NCBI RefSeq assembly: GCF_011075055.1
Contig: NC_058146.1
Span: 12,077,820 to 12,141,819 of the forward strand
Length of the DNA: 64,000 bases
Source of the DNA: Mangifera indica
Taxonomy: Eukaryota; Streptophyta; Magnoliopsida; Sapindales; Anacardiaceae
Reading direction: 5' to 3'
Position 1 is the first letter of the stretch; each line of letters begins with the position of its first letter. The translations under genes and the position numbers were made by a program. Shown piece by piece: positions 39,452-51,659 of the stretch. The notes below the pieces were generated by a model. The model did not search any database. It was not told the origin of the DNA and saw only the letters and a list, made by a program, of their open reading frames with translations.

Positions 39452-41658
39452 TATGCCAAATCACAAATGGTGTTAAGGGCACCAAAGCTACAATACAAAC
39501 AAATTCACTAGAAAGGAAATCAAACACAAGGACTAAAGGGAGTGAACCAACCCAAAACTACAAAACCATACAAGGAATCTCACAAGTATAAACTAGATAC
39601 AAGAACCACAATGACACAACACTTACAATATTCAGAACTCAAAAAGTTAACGGAATATTGATCTTGGCAAGTCCCATATCAATGTAATGGAGTCATTTAT
39701 GCATGAACTTGGAATGTTTGATAAGGACGAAGTTCTAGCCTTCACATAATCCTTGATGGCTGCAATGATCCTATCTTTAGGAGATTTGCTCCTACCAAAG
39801 AGAACATAGTTGCGTTCACACCAAATATGGTATATAGTGGCTCCAAAGCAAAGCTTACAAATGATGTGGAGTAGAGTATCTCCCTTCCATTTATTTGCAT
39901 AGTAAGGAACAAGAGTGCCCCATGGTTGGGGGGGATTATCCAAACGACAAAGATTTGCAATATAATTCCATATGGCGGCAGAATAGGGGCATTGGAAAAA
40001 GAGATGTTCCATGCTTTCCGGAGCCAAATTGCAAAGACCACACACATTGTTTGGAATGATGTCGAGGTTATGAAGCTTATTCTTGGTTTTCATACCACCC
40101 TTGATACCCATCCATGCAATGAATGAGTGCCTAGGAAAATGTCTTTTGAACCAAATGATACTATACCATGGAACTTTAGATTTGGATTCCCTTATGCTAT
40201 TCCAAGCCAATTTGATAGAGAATTGACCATTGAAGCTTGGTTTCCACCATAGGATATCATCACCATGTGAGGGAGGAGGAATAATGGTATTTTTTATTTC
40301 CAAAAGGGCTGTAGAATTTGTCAATGGCCATTTCCATGCTTCTTGCTCAATCACCTCCTTGACTTTGCAATGCAACGGAAGCCTTGAGTCATAAACCACC
40401 CTAGGACCATATTTGTCAATGAGGGGTCCTAAAGGGTGCCAATTGTCATGCCAAAGGTGAGTATTCTGCCCATTTCCTACAATTTTCTGGATTTTTCCTT
40501 TAATGCTTTCCCTAAGCAAAAGCAATTTCCTCCAAACCCAAGAACAATTGCCATTTGGTTTAACCTCCCAAAAGCTTTTGTTTCTAAGGTGATTATCATT
40601 GATCCAATCAGCCCATAAAGAGGTTCCAGCTTTTTGAAGGAGTTTCCATATATGCTTCATCATTGCGGCCTTGTTCTAAGATTTGCTTTTCATAATGCCC
40701 AAACCTCCTTCCTCTTTTGGAAGACAAATATCATCCCAAGCAACTTTTGCCTTCTTGCTACAAGCTATGTCTCCACACCAAAGGAAATTTCTAAGGTAGC
40801 CATCAATTACCTTATGAACTTTTGCGGGAAGGATAAATGTTGAAGACCAATATACTTGGATGCTAAAGAGAATAGCCTTGATGAGAATAAGTCTTACAGC
40901 ATAAGAAAGGAACTTACTTTTCCAAAAAGAGATCCTAGCCACAATCTTGTCAATGAGGGGTTTGCAATCATCAACCTTTAGTTTGGAGGAAATCATAGGT
41001 ACCCCAAGGTATTTAAAAGGAAAAGTGCCAAACTCAATACCAAGGATAGATTTAAAGTGTTCCGCTTCAGCATTATTTACTCCGGAAAGATAGATATTGC
41101 TCTTGGTCAAATTTGTTCTAAGTCCAGACCAAGAATGGAAGCAATCTAATACCTCTTTTATAAGAGATATGGAATACACATCCGCCCTACAAAAAATCAT
41201 AAGGTCATCCGTAAAACACAAGTGAGTGATATTATTTTTCTTACACTTCCAATGATGGCTAAATTGAGCATTCTCCTTAAGGTCACTAAGCATGCAAGAG
41301 AGCACCTCCATGGCAATGACAAAAAGGTGAGGAGAGAGTGGATCCCCTTGCCTTAACCCTCTAGCACTTTTGAAGAAACCAACAAGTTCACCATTTAGGC
41401 CCACCTAGACCTGGCCATGGGTCGGTTTGCCCTATGAACCGGACCAAAATCGGCCCAGATAAAACCAGAACTGGCAGACCCAGAACCGGACTGAACCGAA
41501 ACCGAAACCGAAACCGTGGTTCTACGGTTCAGTTCCGATTTACATAAATTGGAACCGTAAAACCATCGGTTCACACCGATTTATGAACCGACATGTAAAC
41601 CGGTGGTTTACTGTGCTGAATCGAAAAAATTTGAATTTTTTTTGAATTTTTTTTAAAC

Positions 41659-41769
41659 AGCCAACGGTTCCCTGCGTAGGGAACCGTTGGCTTGAAGGGG
41701 AAATTGCAGGGGACCAACGGTCCCCTGCAATTTTCAGAGAAGTTGCAGGGGACTGTTGGTCCCCTGTAA
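41659..41769 (+). repeat. Three consecutive hairpins upstream of the hAT transposase
   Basis: Hairpin 1 (41659-41692): perfect 15-bp stem starting AGCCAACGGTTCCCT, 4-nt loop. Hairpin 2 (41701-41733): perfect 15-bp stem starting AAATTGCAGGGGACC, 3-nt loop. Hairpin 3 (41743-41769): an 11-bp stem like hairpin 2 with one mismatch. Hairpins 2 and 3 look like duplicates of one another. Confidence 0.85.
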
Positions 41770-42113
41770 TTTTCGAAGAACTCAATTCACCCCCCCTAAT
41801 TTTAATTTTTTGCAAAAAAGTTTTTTCCTATATATGCCCCTTCAAATTCTATTCTCTCAAATTTCAATCTCTCCACTCTCTCACTCAATCCTTCAAACTC
41901 TCATTCTCATTCTTTAAACTCTTAATACTTTCTCAATCTTTCAATTCAATCAAATTTTCTTAAATTTAATTAAATTTTTTATTAATTTCAATTTCAATTT
42001 TTATTATATAATTCATAATTAATTATAGAATTTATTTCTATAATTAATTTTATTTATTATTTATTTATTATCTTTTATAATTAATCATATAATTTATTTA
42101 TTATTATCAAAAA

Positions 42114-44216
42114 ATGGCAAGTAATGGAAATTCTTCTGGTAATAGGAGATTTGGTCAATATTCACATATATCAAATGCGAATGAAAATCAACTTATAGAT
42201 GATTTTCATTTACAAGAAAGTGAAAACCAATATGAAGAGGTGGAGCAACAACAACAACATCAACAACAGATGGAGATGAAACAACAATCTCAAAAAATTC
42301 CTACATCCGATATTTTCAAAATTCATTTCAAGAAAATATAAAAGGAAGATGATAATTTTGATGTTACTTGCAATTATTGTAGGCAAATTTACAAATTCAA
42401 ACAAGGAGGTGGATACGGGACATTCAAACGGCACTTGGAGTCAAAGCATCTAAAAAATGGGGCAAAGCCGAGGCCAAACACAAATAACCGGGTATGGTTC
42501 TACACACAAATTTTTATTTATGTATAGTGATAATAAAAGTAAAGAAGAATTTGCAAAAATGGTAGCAATAGATCATTTAGCATTTAGTTTTGGTGAAAAT
42601 TTAGGTTTTAATAATTATTGTAAAACTGCATTAAATCCTGCACATAAAACTATTCCAAGAAATAAATTAAAAAGAACATTATTTAGTTTATATAAAAAAA
42701 AAAGTTAATTCAATTTTTTACAAATTTTAGTGGGCGTGTATCTCTATGTAGTGATATTTGGAGTGACCATTGGCAAGTTCACTCTTATATGGGTATAACT
42801 TGTCATTGGATAGATGACGATTTTCTATTACAAAAAAGAATTTTATCATTTAGGGTGTTTGATGAACGGCATACGACTGATAATATTTATAGAATAATTA
42901 AAGGAATATTAGAATAATATAAATTACGTTATAAAATTTTTTCAATTTCATTTGATAATGCACGTTCAAATACTGCCTCAATAAATGATTTAATTGATAT
43001 TTGTAAACCTAATTTAGGTGGTAGATTTTTTTCATATTAGATGTGCATGTCATGTATTAAATTTATGTGTACAAGATGGTTTACATTGTCTTAATAATTT
43101 TATTAGTCCAATAAAAATAGCAATTTCATTTTTGTGGACACATCCCCAAACTATAAAAGAATGGGGTAAATTTTATAAACAACATAATAAAAGACCAAAA
43201 AGATTTCCTAAAGATGTGCCGACTCGTTGGAATTCAACATATGAATTACTCAACGAGTCTTTTGATTATAGGGATTTATTATGCTCATTTATTTCACAAA
43301 ATGTGCCACAAGTTATATTATATCCCCAACATTGGGATATTTGTAAAAAAGTTTTAAATGTATTAAGAAATTTTAATAATGTAACATATACTTTAAGTGG
43401 GGTCTATTATCCCACTTCTCATTTGTTTTTAAATGAAACTGTTAATATTATTAGGGCTTTACAAGAAGCCGAACAAGATATTATTCTACAAGAAGCTGTT
43501 TCTTTAATGAAAACAAAATGGTTAAGTTACTATAAAATAATTCCAGAACTTTTTCTTGTTGAATGTTTTTTTTATCCTAGATTTAAATTAGATGGTGTCA
43601 CAGATTATTTGACATTATATTATGAATGTTTGCAATTAGATGAAGTTAATATTCCATTAACTATAACTAATATTATGAATTTAATTAAAGAAATTTATGT
43701 TGAATATTCATTAATTTATGGTGGTTCTTCTTCCTCTCTACCACCTATTGCCCCATCATCAACCCAAAATATGAGTTATGGTGATCGTATTATGATGCAA
43801 AGGGGCAAAAGACCAAGAGGAACATTAGGCTCCGCCTCGGACCTTGATATTTATTTAACTACTATTTTCAGTTTGGTGACAACAATATAGGTAAAGACTT
43901 TCCAGTTTTAGAATGGTGAAGTCGACACGCATCAACTTTTTCAATATTAGCAACTATTGCTAAACAAATTCTAGCAGCACCAGTATCAACTGTCGTAGTA
44001 GAACAAGCTTTTAGTCAAGGGGGTAATATATTAGATGAGAGACGATCAAGTTTGGCTCCCGAATCTATTGAAGCCCAAGCATGCGTGGACGATTGGACAA
44101 GAGCCGAATTACGCCAACAAGAAATGAAAGTGGACTTCAATGAAGAATCGCTTGATTTAACTACGGATAGTTCGATGACGACGGGAAATAATACTCAAGA
44201 TAGTAGAGGTGAATGA
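42114..44216 (+). pseudogene. hAT transposase (Ac / RICESLEEPER type), decayed
   Basis: Begins MASNGNSSGNRRF with a Gln-rich stretch (HQQQ...). A TAA at 42339-42341 precedes the BED zinc finger (CNYCRQIYKFKQGGGYGTFKRH, with the distal His). A shift near 42455 leads to EEFAKMVAIDHLAFSFGENLGF; a poly-A length change near 42695 leads to the catalytic segment (SLCSDIWSDHWQVHSYMGI); TAA near 42915 and an extra T near 43028 precede FHIRCACHVLNLCVQDGL (open at 43018-43890); another shift near 43865 and TGG-to-TGA near 43918 precede the C-terminal dimerisation motif (VVVEQAFSQGGNILDERRSSL). So at least four frameshifts and three stops. Domain order is complete, so this was an autonomous copy. Confidence 0.92.
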
Positions 44217-46483
44217 TAAGGTAAGGGGGTACTGCCAGCTATTAGATATGCAAAGGTAAGAGAACTACGTAGGCTTTGATTCTTCTAAACCCTAGGAAGA
44301 TACGTAGGAAGCTTAATTGAAAAATTAAGTCGAAGCCTTTCTTTTAATTTTCAATTATTGTAATTAATAATTTAAAAATTAAATCAAGATCATGTATTAG
44401 AATTGACGGTTCAATATCAGTTTCGAACTGAAACCATCGGTTCTGAACCGGGGCCATGAACCGAAACCATCGGTTCGGAACCGTGGACAAACCGTCCTGT
44501 TACGGTTTCAGTTCAAGGTCCTTATGTTTTCAAACCGTGAACCGACGGTTCCAAACCAAAACCGGCGGTTCATGAACCGTGGCCAGGTCTAGGCCCACCG
44601 AATACATAGGACTAGTGATGCACATCCTAATCCAAGTTATAAAAGTTTACGACATATCAATGGAATCAAGGGCAGCAAGCAAGAAATCCCAATTTAAAGT
44701 GTCATAAGCTTTTATAATATCAATCTTAATGGCACATTTCTTTTCATGAGTGTCCTTTTGGTAGCTATGCATAAGCTCTTGGCATAAAAGGATGTTTTCA
44801 CCAATGCTACGGCCTCCCATAAAGGCACCTTGAGCTTTGTTGATGAATTGCGGAAGAATGACTTTGAGGCAGTTTGCCATGATTTTAGTGATGCATTTGT
44901 ACAAAGTATTGCAGCAAGCAATAGGCCTGAAATCCTTACAAAGGGAAGGATTAGAAACTTTAGGGACAAGTGCAAGTATAGTATAATTTACCTCTTTTAA
45001 AAGGTGGCTCATTTTGAAGAAGTGCTTGATGGCTTTATAACATCATCACCAACAATGTTTCATGCTGCCTTAAAGAAACATGCACCATATCTATCTGGAC
45101 CCAGGGCCTTGTTATTATCCATGGCAAAAATGGTTTCTTTGATTTCCTCTGCTGAAATTTCTTTAATGAGCATTTCCTTTTCCTCATTTCCAAGTCGGAA
45201 TTTGACTACCTTTTTGAGCTTCTTAAGGTTCACATTTGAATGCTCCCTTACATTTAGGACAGATTTGAAGTGGTCCACAAATTCCTCTTTTACCTCCTCC
45301 ATGTTATAAACATAAGTTCCATTCTCCCTTTGGATCCCATGGATAGAGTTTCTATTTCTTCTACCTTTGATGCTCTTGAAGAAGAATTTTGTGTTTTGAT
45401 CACCTTCCTTAAGCCAATGAACTCTTGGTTTTTGTCTAGCCAAAGATTCATCAGCTAAAGAAAGGGATCTATAGGATTCTAAACTCATCTTTTCCTCTCG
45501 AGTAAGATCCTCATCCAAGGGGTTTATCCGGAGTAGCTCTTAGATGTTTTCAAGTTGCCTTCTAGCTTCTAACACTCTTTCGGAAATTTGGCTAAAATAC
45601 TCCTTATTGAACTTTTTTAACTCAACTTTCAGCTTTTTAAGTTTGCTAGTCACATTGAACATGGGGCTACCTTGTGCTTCTTGGTTCCAAACTTCGGCAA
45701 CAATATTGAGAAAGTTTTCATGGTGTGTCCACATATTGTAGAATTTAAAAGGAACTTTTCTACAATCTTCTATGGTTCCAATTCTCACCAAACACGGAGA
45801 ATGATCGGAAATGGAAGGGTTGAGGAAATGAGCCATGGCATTCGGGAATAAATCCTTCCAAGAATCATTAATAAGAGCCCTATCAAGTTTACATGCAATC
45901 CTTCTCTCTCCTTCACTGCTATTACTCCAAGTTAGGAGATGACCCATGAACCTTAGGTCATCCAATTCAGCATCCCTCATGCAATTTCTAAGGTCTTCAC
46001 AGTAGTAGTTACCCCAAGTTGCCCCACCAACCTTTTCTAGAGGGTGTTTGACAGTGTTGAAGTCTCCCATTATGATCCAAGGTGAATTTTGCATCATATG
46101 GGATAGATTTATGAGATTACACCAAAGAACCTTCCTCTCCATAGGATTATTGCTGCCATAGACTATAGTCACTCCAATGCTAGAATTCTCCTTAACAAGC
46201 TTCACATCACAATGTATATATTGGCCATCATCTACAATAACATTGAGATTAATAGTAGCTTTATTCCATCCAATCAAAATTCTGCCTATAGAACCATCAT
46301 TCATATTACTACAATGTTCCCAACCTTCCCAAATGCTAGAGCATACTCTATTGACATTAGTGCTTCGAACTTTTGTTTCAAGAATGGCCATAATATCAAT
46401 CTTATTTTGCAAAATGAATCTACTAACCTCCTTTTGCTTAATAGGAGCATTTAGGCCCCTAATGTTCCAGCAAGCTATATTAG

Positions 46484-48025
46484 TCATTTGAGAGAATTGA
46501 TGGGGGAAACATTTCGCTTTTGCTTCACCAATCTCCTCCTTTGTGATTTGCTAAGAGTGTCACCCTTCTCCCTTTTGAAATCCACCTCATCAATCTTAAT
46601 TTTGCCTCCAAAGTGATTAATTGCTGGAGATTCACAAAGCTCTTGATCCGAAGTTCCATCTTTTGAAGGAATTTCCTCCACCTGCTCCACACTTGAAAGA
46701 TCGACCCCTTTTGGTATTACGGTGCTGGAAGATGCACCAAGCATAGATTCCAATCTATTTGAAGGGCCTAATTTCTCATGTGTTTCATCTAACATGGCAA
46801 TCTCCCCTTCGTTTTGAGCTGTCTTCATTTCAATGTTTCCATTGGTGGCTAAGGCTGCAAATTTGTTGTTATTCATCATCCCCATACTATTGTCAAGGTT
46901 TTTCTTCCCCTTCTCTAGCTTCTTCCTAGGGATCATTAAGTTTAGTCTACCATTCCCATTGTTATTCATAGCCGTATTTTGAATTTCAGAAGTTGTCATC
47001 CCTACCTTTGCACCTGAGGCATCCTCCTTGCTACTCACCTTTCTTCCTTTATACAAGCCAAATTTTCCTTTTTCAGCTTCTCCTCTATCCACTCTCCTTT
47101 TACACTCTTCAGTTCCATGACCAAACATATTACACAAGTTGCATTTTAAAGGTTTCCATGCATACTGCAACCGAATTTCAACTTTTTCTTTTGATGGTAG
47201 TACAAGCTCCAATTTCTCCGGGAAATCATGGTTTACATTAATCTCCACACAAATACGAGCATACTCCAATCTACTCCCTTCCTCTGTGACAGAATCCACA
47301 TAGAGGGGACGACCTAGGATGCTAGCAATATGGCTAAATCCCTTCAAGCTCCAATATTCCAATGAAACTCCATAGAATTTTACCCACACTGCTATTTTCT
47401 TAATGTTTTCAGTCACCATTGAGAGATTCTTTTCCCATCTCCTAACAAAGAGGGGCTGCCCACCAATCATCCATGTCTCCTCTTCCAAGACTTTCATCAT
47501 ACCTTCTTCATCCTTGAATTTTAGAAGATAAACTCCCATTCCAGTGGATATAAAATCAGTAAGCCCATAGTTGGACCAATGACGGATTGCATACCTTTTG
47601 ACAAGGAGAAAAGACATTCTTCTTCCCATGAAAAAACCAATGGCACACTTCTCCCATCTCTTTGCACCTTCGTCTGTAACTTCAGGAGGAGGAGAAATGG
47701 AGTATTTACCTCCAGCAAGGTTTTTCGAAGGAGGAAAGTACTCAAGCTTTAGGTTTGATACTTGTTTCTCCTTGAATAAATTATTCCAAGAGCACTTTCC
47801 TTCAAACAACGGAACTGAGGAAGAGGATGCTGGAAAAGTCTATCTAGGAGACTTGGCAGAGGAGTGTTTAAGGGAAATACCTTCATTGCAAGTCTCTTTT
47901 ATGGAAATAAGAGAAGCATTTCCAGTAGCATTCTTGGACAAGAGAGTAAGGCCATCATGGTGATTCATGCAAGAGGTAACGTGATGAGACAAAGAACTTT
48001 CCTTGTTTGATATAACTTCTCCCAT
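46484..48025 (-). pseudogene. LINE 4 ORF1 (DUF4283, zinc knuckle) with one internal stop
   Basis: From the ATG at 48025 (MGEVISNKESS) the frame is open to a TAG at 47840-47842, then continues in the same frame to 46484: CSWNNLFKEKQVSNLKLEYF, DUF4283 (AIGFFMGRRMSFLLVKRYA, QPLFVRRWEKN), zinc knuckle CNLCNMFGHGTEEC, and a charged tail. A translation from 47809 would need a TTG start, so the full frame with one premature stop is the better reading. The stop overlaps ORF2's ATG (ATGA). Confidence 0.88.
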
Positions 48026-48638
48026 GAGGAAAGCCAAAAACGGAAAGAAAACAACCAAAGAAAGGCACAACAGTTTAAACTTGACAGGACGAAAAGCACA
48101 GCAGTCAATGCCCTCTGAAATGGAAAAAAACCAGCTCTGAAAAAAGAAAGGGGGTTCTACTGTATACACCAAAAGGGAAAGAACACAAAAGAAAGAAAAA
48201 GCTGGAAATTTTGAATTTGAGAGGACGTTTAAACAAACCGCCAAGAAGAAGGAAGGGACAAAAACCTGGAAAACCAAGTTAATCACCGGAGAAAAGCAAA
48301 CTGGAAAAGATTATAACAAAGAACAATGATAAACACAATAAACAACAGAAAAGAAGAGGGGAGAAAGAAGAACTAAAGCAAAGAGAACACAAAAATAGGA
48401 AATAAAGCTAAAAAAACTAGAGTTATGTAGGATAACCGAAAGAGTGAAAACAAAGGAAGGACAGCCATGAAGGGAGGAGCCGGTGACCGAAGGGGTCTCC
48501 GGACTGGAGGTTGGTGTCGAAAGGGACACCAACCAATGGGGGAAGATGACGGTGGGTGGAAATAGTTAAAAAGAATGGGGTGAGATTTTAGAGAGGAGGG
48601 AGAGCATTTTTTTTTTAGAGAGGGGCACCTAAGACAAA

Positions 48639-48915
48639 AAGGAACTTTTGCTTTAGTCTCCCTTATACTATTCCAAGTCCGAACCATGTATGGAAACAAT
48701 CTAATGTGTCCTTCATAAGAGATATGGAATCCACATCCACCCTACAAAATAACATAAGGTCATCGGCAAAACATAAGTGTGTAATATTATTTTCCTTACA
48801 CTTCCAGTGGTGGCTGAAACGAGCATTCTCCTTTAGTTCACTAAGCATGCAAGAAAGCATTTCCATGGCAATGACAAAAAGTGTGGGGAAAGTGGATCCC
48901 TTTGCCTTAGCCCTC
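48639..48915 (-). mobile_element. LINE 5 fragment 3 (antisense RT, with internal deletion)
   Basis: Resumes after LINE 4 with AAGGAACTTTTGCTTTAG. At CCAAGTCC (48674) it jumps about 0.9 kb relative to LINE 4, from the antisense of the zf-RVT region to the RT region (minus-strand FADDLMLFCRVDVDSISLM). Similarity to LINE 4 fades at about 48915. Confidence 0.82.
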
Positions 48916-48959
48916 GACATCTTGGCTTGACCACTCACCAATTTGTTAAAGAAAGGCTA

Positions 48960-51006
48960 ATTTAGATAGCCCAAAAAGGTGGAAAGAGCATTCGCAATTC
49001 TCAAGTAAGTTATAATGTCTACACCAACTCTAGCAATGCAAAATTTTAATGAGCCATTTGTGATCGAATCATATGCCTTAAGTGAAGGAATAAGAGTAGT
49101 TCTCAAGGCAAATCGATTGCATTTATGAGCTAAGTTTTGGAAGCGTATAAGAAATCAAGGTCTATATATGCTAAGGAAATGCTAGTAATTGTCCACGCTA
49201 TTTGGACATTGCAAGTTTACTTGTTGGGATAGAAGTTTTATATTCAAACTGATCAAAGCAGCCTCAAGTACTTGTTAAAGCAGTGTATTGCAACTTTAGA
49301 ATAGCAAAAGTGGGTGGCTAAGTTGCTTGGTTATGACTATGAAATTCATTATAAACCAAGCCACAAGAATTCAACAGTTGATGCACTATCAAGAGTAGTT
49401 GGCAGCCCCTATCTTGATGCTTTATTTGTGTCAAAGGTTGAGATATGAGAGGAAACAAAAAAGACAGTAATTGGGCATGCTTACATGGAGAGAATTGGCA
49501 AGTTGGTAATGGATAATCTTAGAGCCCTTATTCTTGGCACAATAAATAGTTTTCTAGAAAAATCGGGTAGTTGTGCCATATAATTCTCGAATACTTCCTC
49601 AACTATTATGGGAATTTCATGGTTCTCACTTCGGTAGACATTCTAGGGTCTTATGTACATACAAGAGATTGGCACAACAGTTTTATTAGCCTTTCATTCA
49701 TCAAGATGTGTAGCAATGTGCTTCTTCTTGTGATATTTGCCAAAGAGCAACGGTCAAACTCTCTGTCCAATAGTTCTTTTACAACCTTTACCAATTCCAT
49801 GTCAAGTATGGGTAATATAACCATGAACTTCATTGAAGGTCTTCCAACTTCTAATTACAGAAACAACATTCTAGTGGTGGTGTATTGCCTTAAGAAATTA
49901 GCCTATTTTTTGTCGTTAACTTATCCCTTTACCGCAAAAACAATATTTGAAAAATTTGTAGGAGTGGTGAAGTTGCATGGAATGCCAAGAACCATTATTA
50001 ATGATCAAGACCTATGTTTATTAGTAATTTTTGGCATAAGTTCTTCAAACTCTCAGGAACTTAACTGAAAATAAGCTATGTCTACCACTCACAAATTAAT
50101 GGACAATGAGAGGTAGTAAACAGATGTGTTGAGTAGTACCTCCATGTTTTATTCATCAACAGCCTCGTAAATGGTGCTCTCTTCTTCCATGGGTTAAGTT
50201 TTGGTACAACACTGCTTACCACGCTTCTGCAGGAATGATGCCATTTCAAGCTCTCCATAGTCACCTTCCATGAAACATTCCTCATTATTAAGTAGGCTCA
50301 TCAACTAGTGAATGAAGTGTATCAAAGTCTGACTTCAAGAGACGAGTTGTTATGACAACTCAAAGTCAATCTACATGTTACCAATAATCAAATGAAACAA
50401 ATAGTAGATGTTAACTGAAGGGAAGTTGAATTTTGAAAAGGTGATTTGGTCTACTTGAAGCTTCATCCATATCGACAGTAATTAGTTTTCAAAAGAGCAT
50501 TTCAAAAACTAACAAGTCGATTTTATGGCTCTTTTCAAGTTGAGAAAAAAAAATGGGAAGTTGGCTTATAAACTCAAGTTGCTTGAAAAGTCCCGTATGC
50601 ATCTAGTCTTCCACGCATGACTACTAAAGAAAGAAAAAAGGGTGAGACTATTGATGCTACTATTGACTTGCCACTTATTAATGATGATGGAGGACTTATT
50701 CTTAAACCTAAGGCCATTTTAGATACTCAATAGGTAAAAAAGAGAGCTCGATTTATTGAAAAAAGTTTGGTCAAGTGGAAACGACTTCCTACAGATGATG
50801 CAACTTGGGAAAATACTGAAGAATTGCAAGATAGATTCATGAACTTAGACCTTGGGGACAAGGTCCCAATGAAAGAGGGTGGTATTGTTAAGCCAAGACA
50901 TTCCCAAGACATTCCTATTAGAAACCCGAAATACATGCAAGGAAAGCATGCATGCCAAGGTGTTCATGTGCATGAGAACATGACGATACATGCTGTCAAG
51001 AATTAG
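48960..51006 (+). pseudogene. Decayed chromodomain-type gypsy pol (RNase H, integrase, chromodomain)
   Basis: Readable pieces in order, separated by stops and shifts: RNase H (MSTPTLAMQNFNEPFVIE near 49018; TDQSSLKYLL; GYDYEIHYKPSHKNSTVDALSR to about 49400), integrase core (MNFIEGLPTSNYRNNILVVV near 49820-50060, with KLHGMPRTIINDQD), remnants of the integrase tail (near 50160-50600), and a chromodomain-like end (KSLVKWKRLPTDDATWENTEEL, about 50760-50860). This is a different lineage from A, C, F and G, which lack a chromodomain. No LTRs could be assigned. Non-functional. Confidence 0.8.
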
Positions 51007-51655
51007 TCCGAACCAATTTTTACAATACGTGTGAGAATAGTCATGCAGTAGAAGTGGTTATTTTATTGTGGTTTTGTTATTTGCTAATTAATTGCATTAT
51101 ACTAGCTATTAAATTTTTGATACAAAACAACAAATAAGGGTGTTAAAAAATATTAGATAAATATAAAGGGTTAAAAAATATTAAAAATAGGGGCATTTAG
51201 ATATTAAACAATGTATGACGATTTTAAATTAAATGTTAGAAAAATATAGGGACATTTCGATACAGCTAAATATACCACTATATTTAACACCCTCTGGTTC
51301 CACGTGGAATATATATATGATGAAAGGGCAGTGATTTGATTGAATGATAGGCCGATCATCAATGCAAACTTGAATAGGTTAAATCTCACGTCAACCCATT
51401 AATCTTAAACCAAAACTCATATCTATATAAAACTCGATATAACTGTTGTAGCAAAAATGAGTGTACTAACACTCCACTAAACCTGATATCTGGTAATGGA
51501 AGAAGATACCCGAAGCACGTCCTCTCAAATAATCGCAGCTACTCCGATGTCAATGTAGATTTAATCTTTGATATTGAGATTCATTGGACAACATGTAACC
51601 TCTGCTCGAAAGTGTCATGTCTATCATCACATTTTCTTTTATGAGAAATATCTTA
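51007..51655. other. AT-rich spacer, nothing recognised
   Basis: No coding frame, repeat or terminus that I can support. It may include remains of the 3' LTR of the preceding gypsy element. Confidence 0.4.
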
Positions 51656-51659
51656 TAAA

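Larger units (their letters stand above)
41406..44591 (+). mobile_element. hAT transposon, 3.19 kb, inserted in LINE 4
   Basis: Termini TAGACCTGGCCA / TGGCCAGGTCTA form a 12-bp inverted repeat (15 with one mismatch), flanked by the 8-bp duplication GGCCCACC (41398-41405 and 44592-44599). Subterminal regions (41420-41620 and 44400-44580) are full of AACCG / CGGTT motifs in both orientations, typical of hAT transposase-binding arrays. Between the left end and the gene are three hairpins (41659-41769). The transposase gene is decayed, so the copy is non-autonomous now. Confidence 0.95.
39647..46487 (-). pseudogene. LINE 4 ORF2, with nonsense codons, a frameshift and a hAT insertion
   Basis: Starts MTNIACWNIRGLN at 46487. 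Endonuclease is open to TAA at 45540-45542 (CAA in LINE 3). RT follows with TGG-to-TGA after FFKAA near 45057 and a one-base loss shortly after, then ALVPKVSNPSLCKDFRPIACCN. The hAT element (41406-44591, plus its 8-bp duplication) separates this from SVGLNGELVGFF; TGG has become TAG near 40676 (SKS stop NKAAMM). The remaining frame to 39647 covers zf-RVT (CGLCNLAPESMEHLFFQC). All three nonsense codons are C-to-T or G-to-A transitions. Confidence 0.9.
39336..48638 (-). mobile_element. LINE 4: full-length LINE, inserted in LINE 5 and split by a hAT transposon
   Basis: Flanked by AAGGAACTTTT (39325-39335 and 48639-48649). T's at its low end are the A tail. On the minus strand: 5' UTR (48638-48026), ORF1, ORF2 with an ATGA overlap, and a 3' UTR with two hairpins (39387-39418, 39431-39451). 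Net of the 3.2-kb hAT insertion about 6.1 kb. Related to LINE 3 more than to LINE 1 and 2. Confidence 0.92.

Noticed and set aside
46484..47809. LINE 4 ORF1 as an intact 441-residue protein
   Set aside because: It would start with TTG; the frame really extends upstream to the ATG at 48025 with a TAG at 47840-47842.
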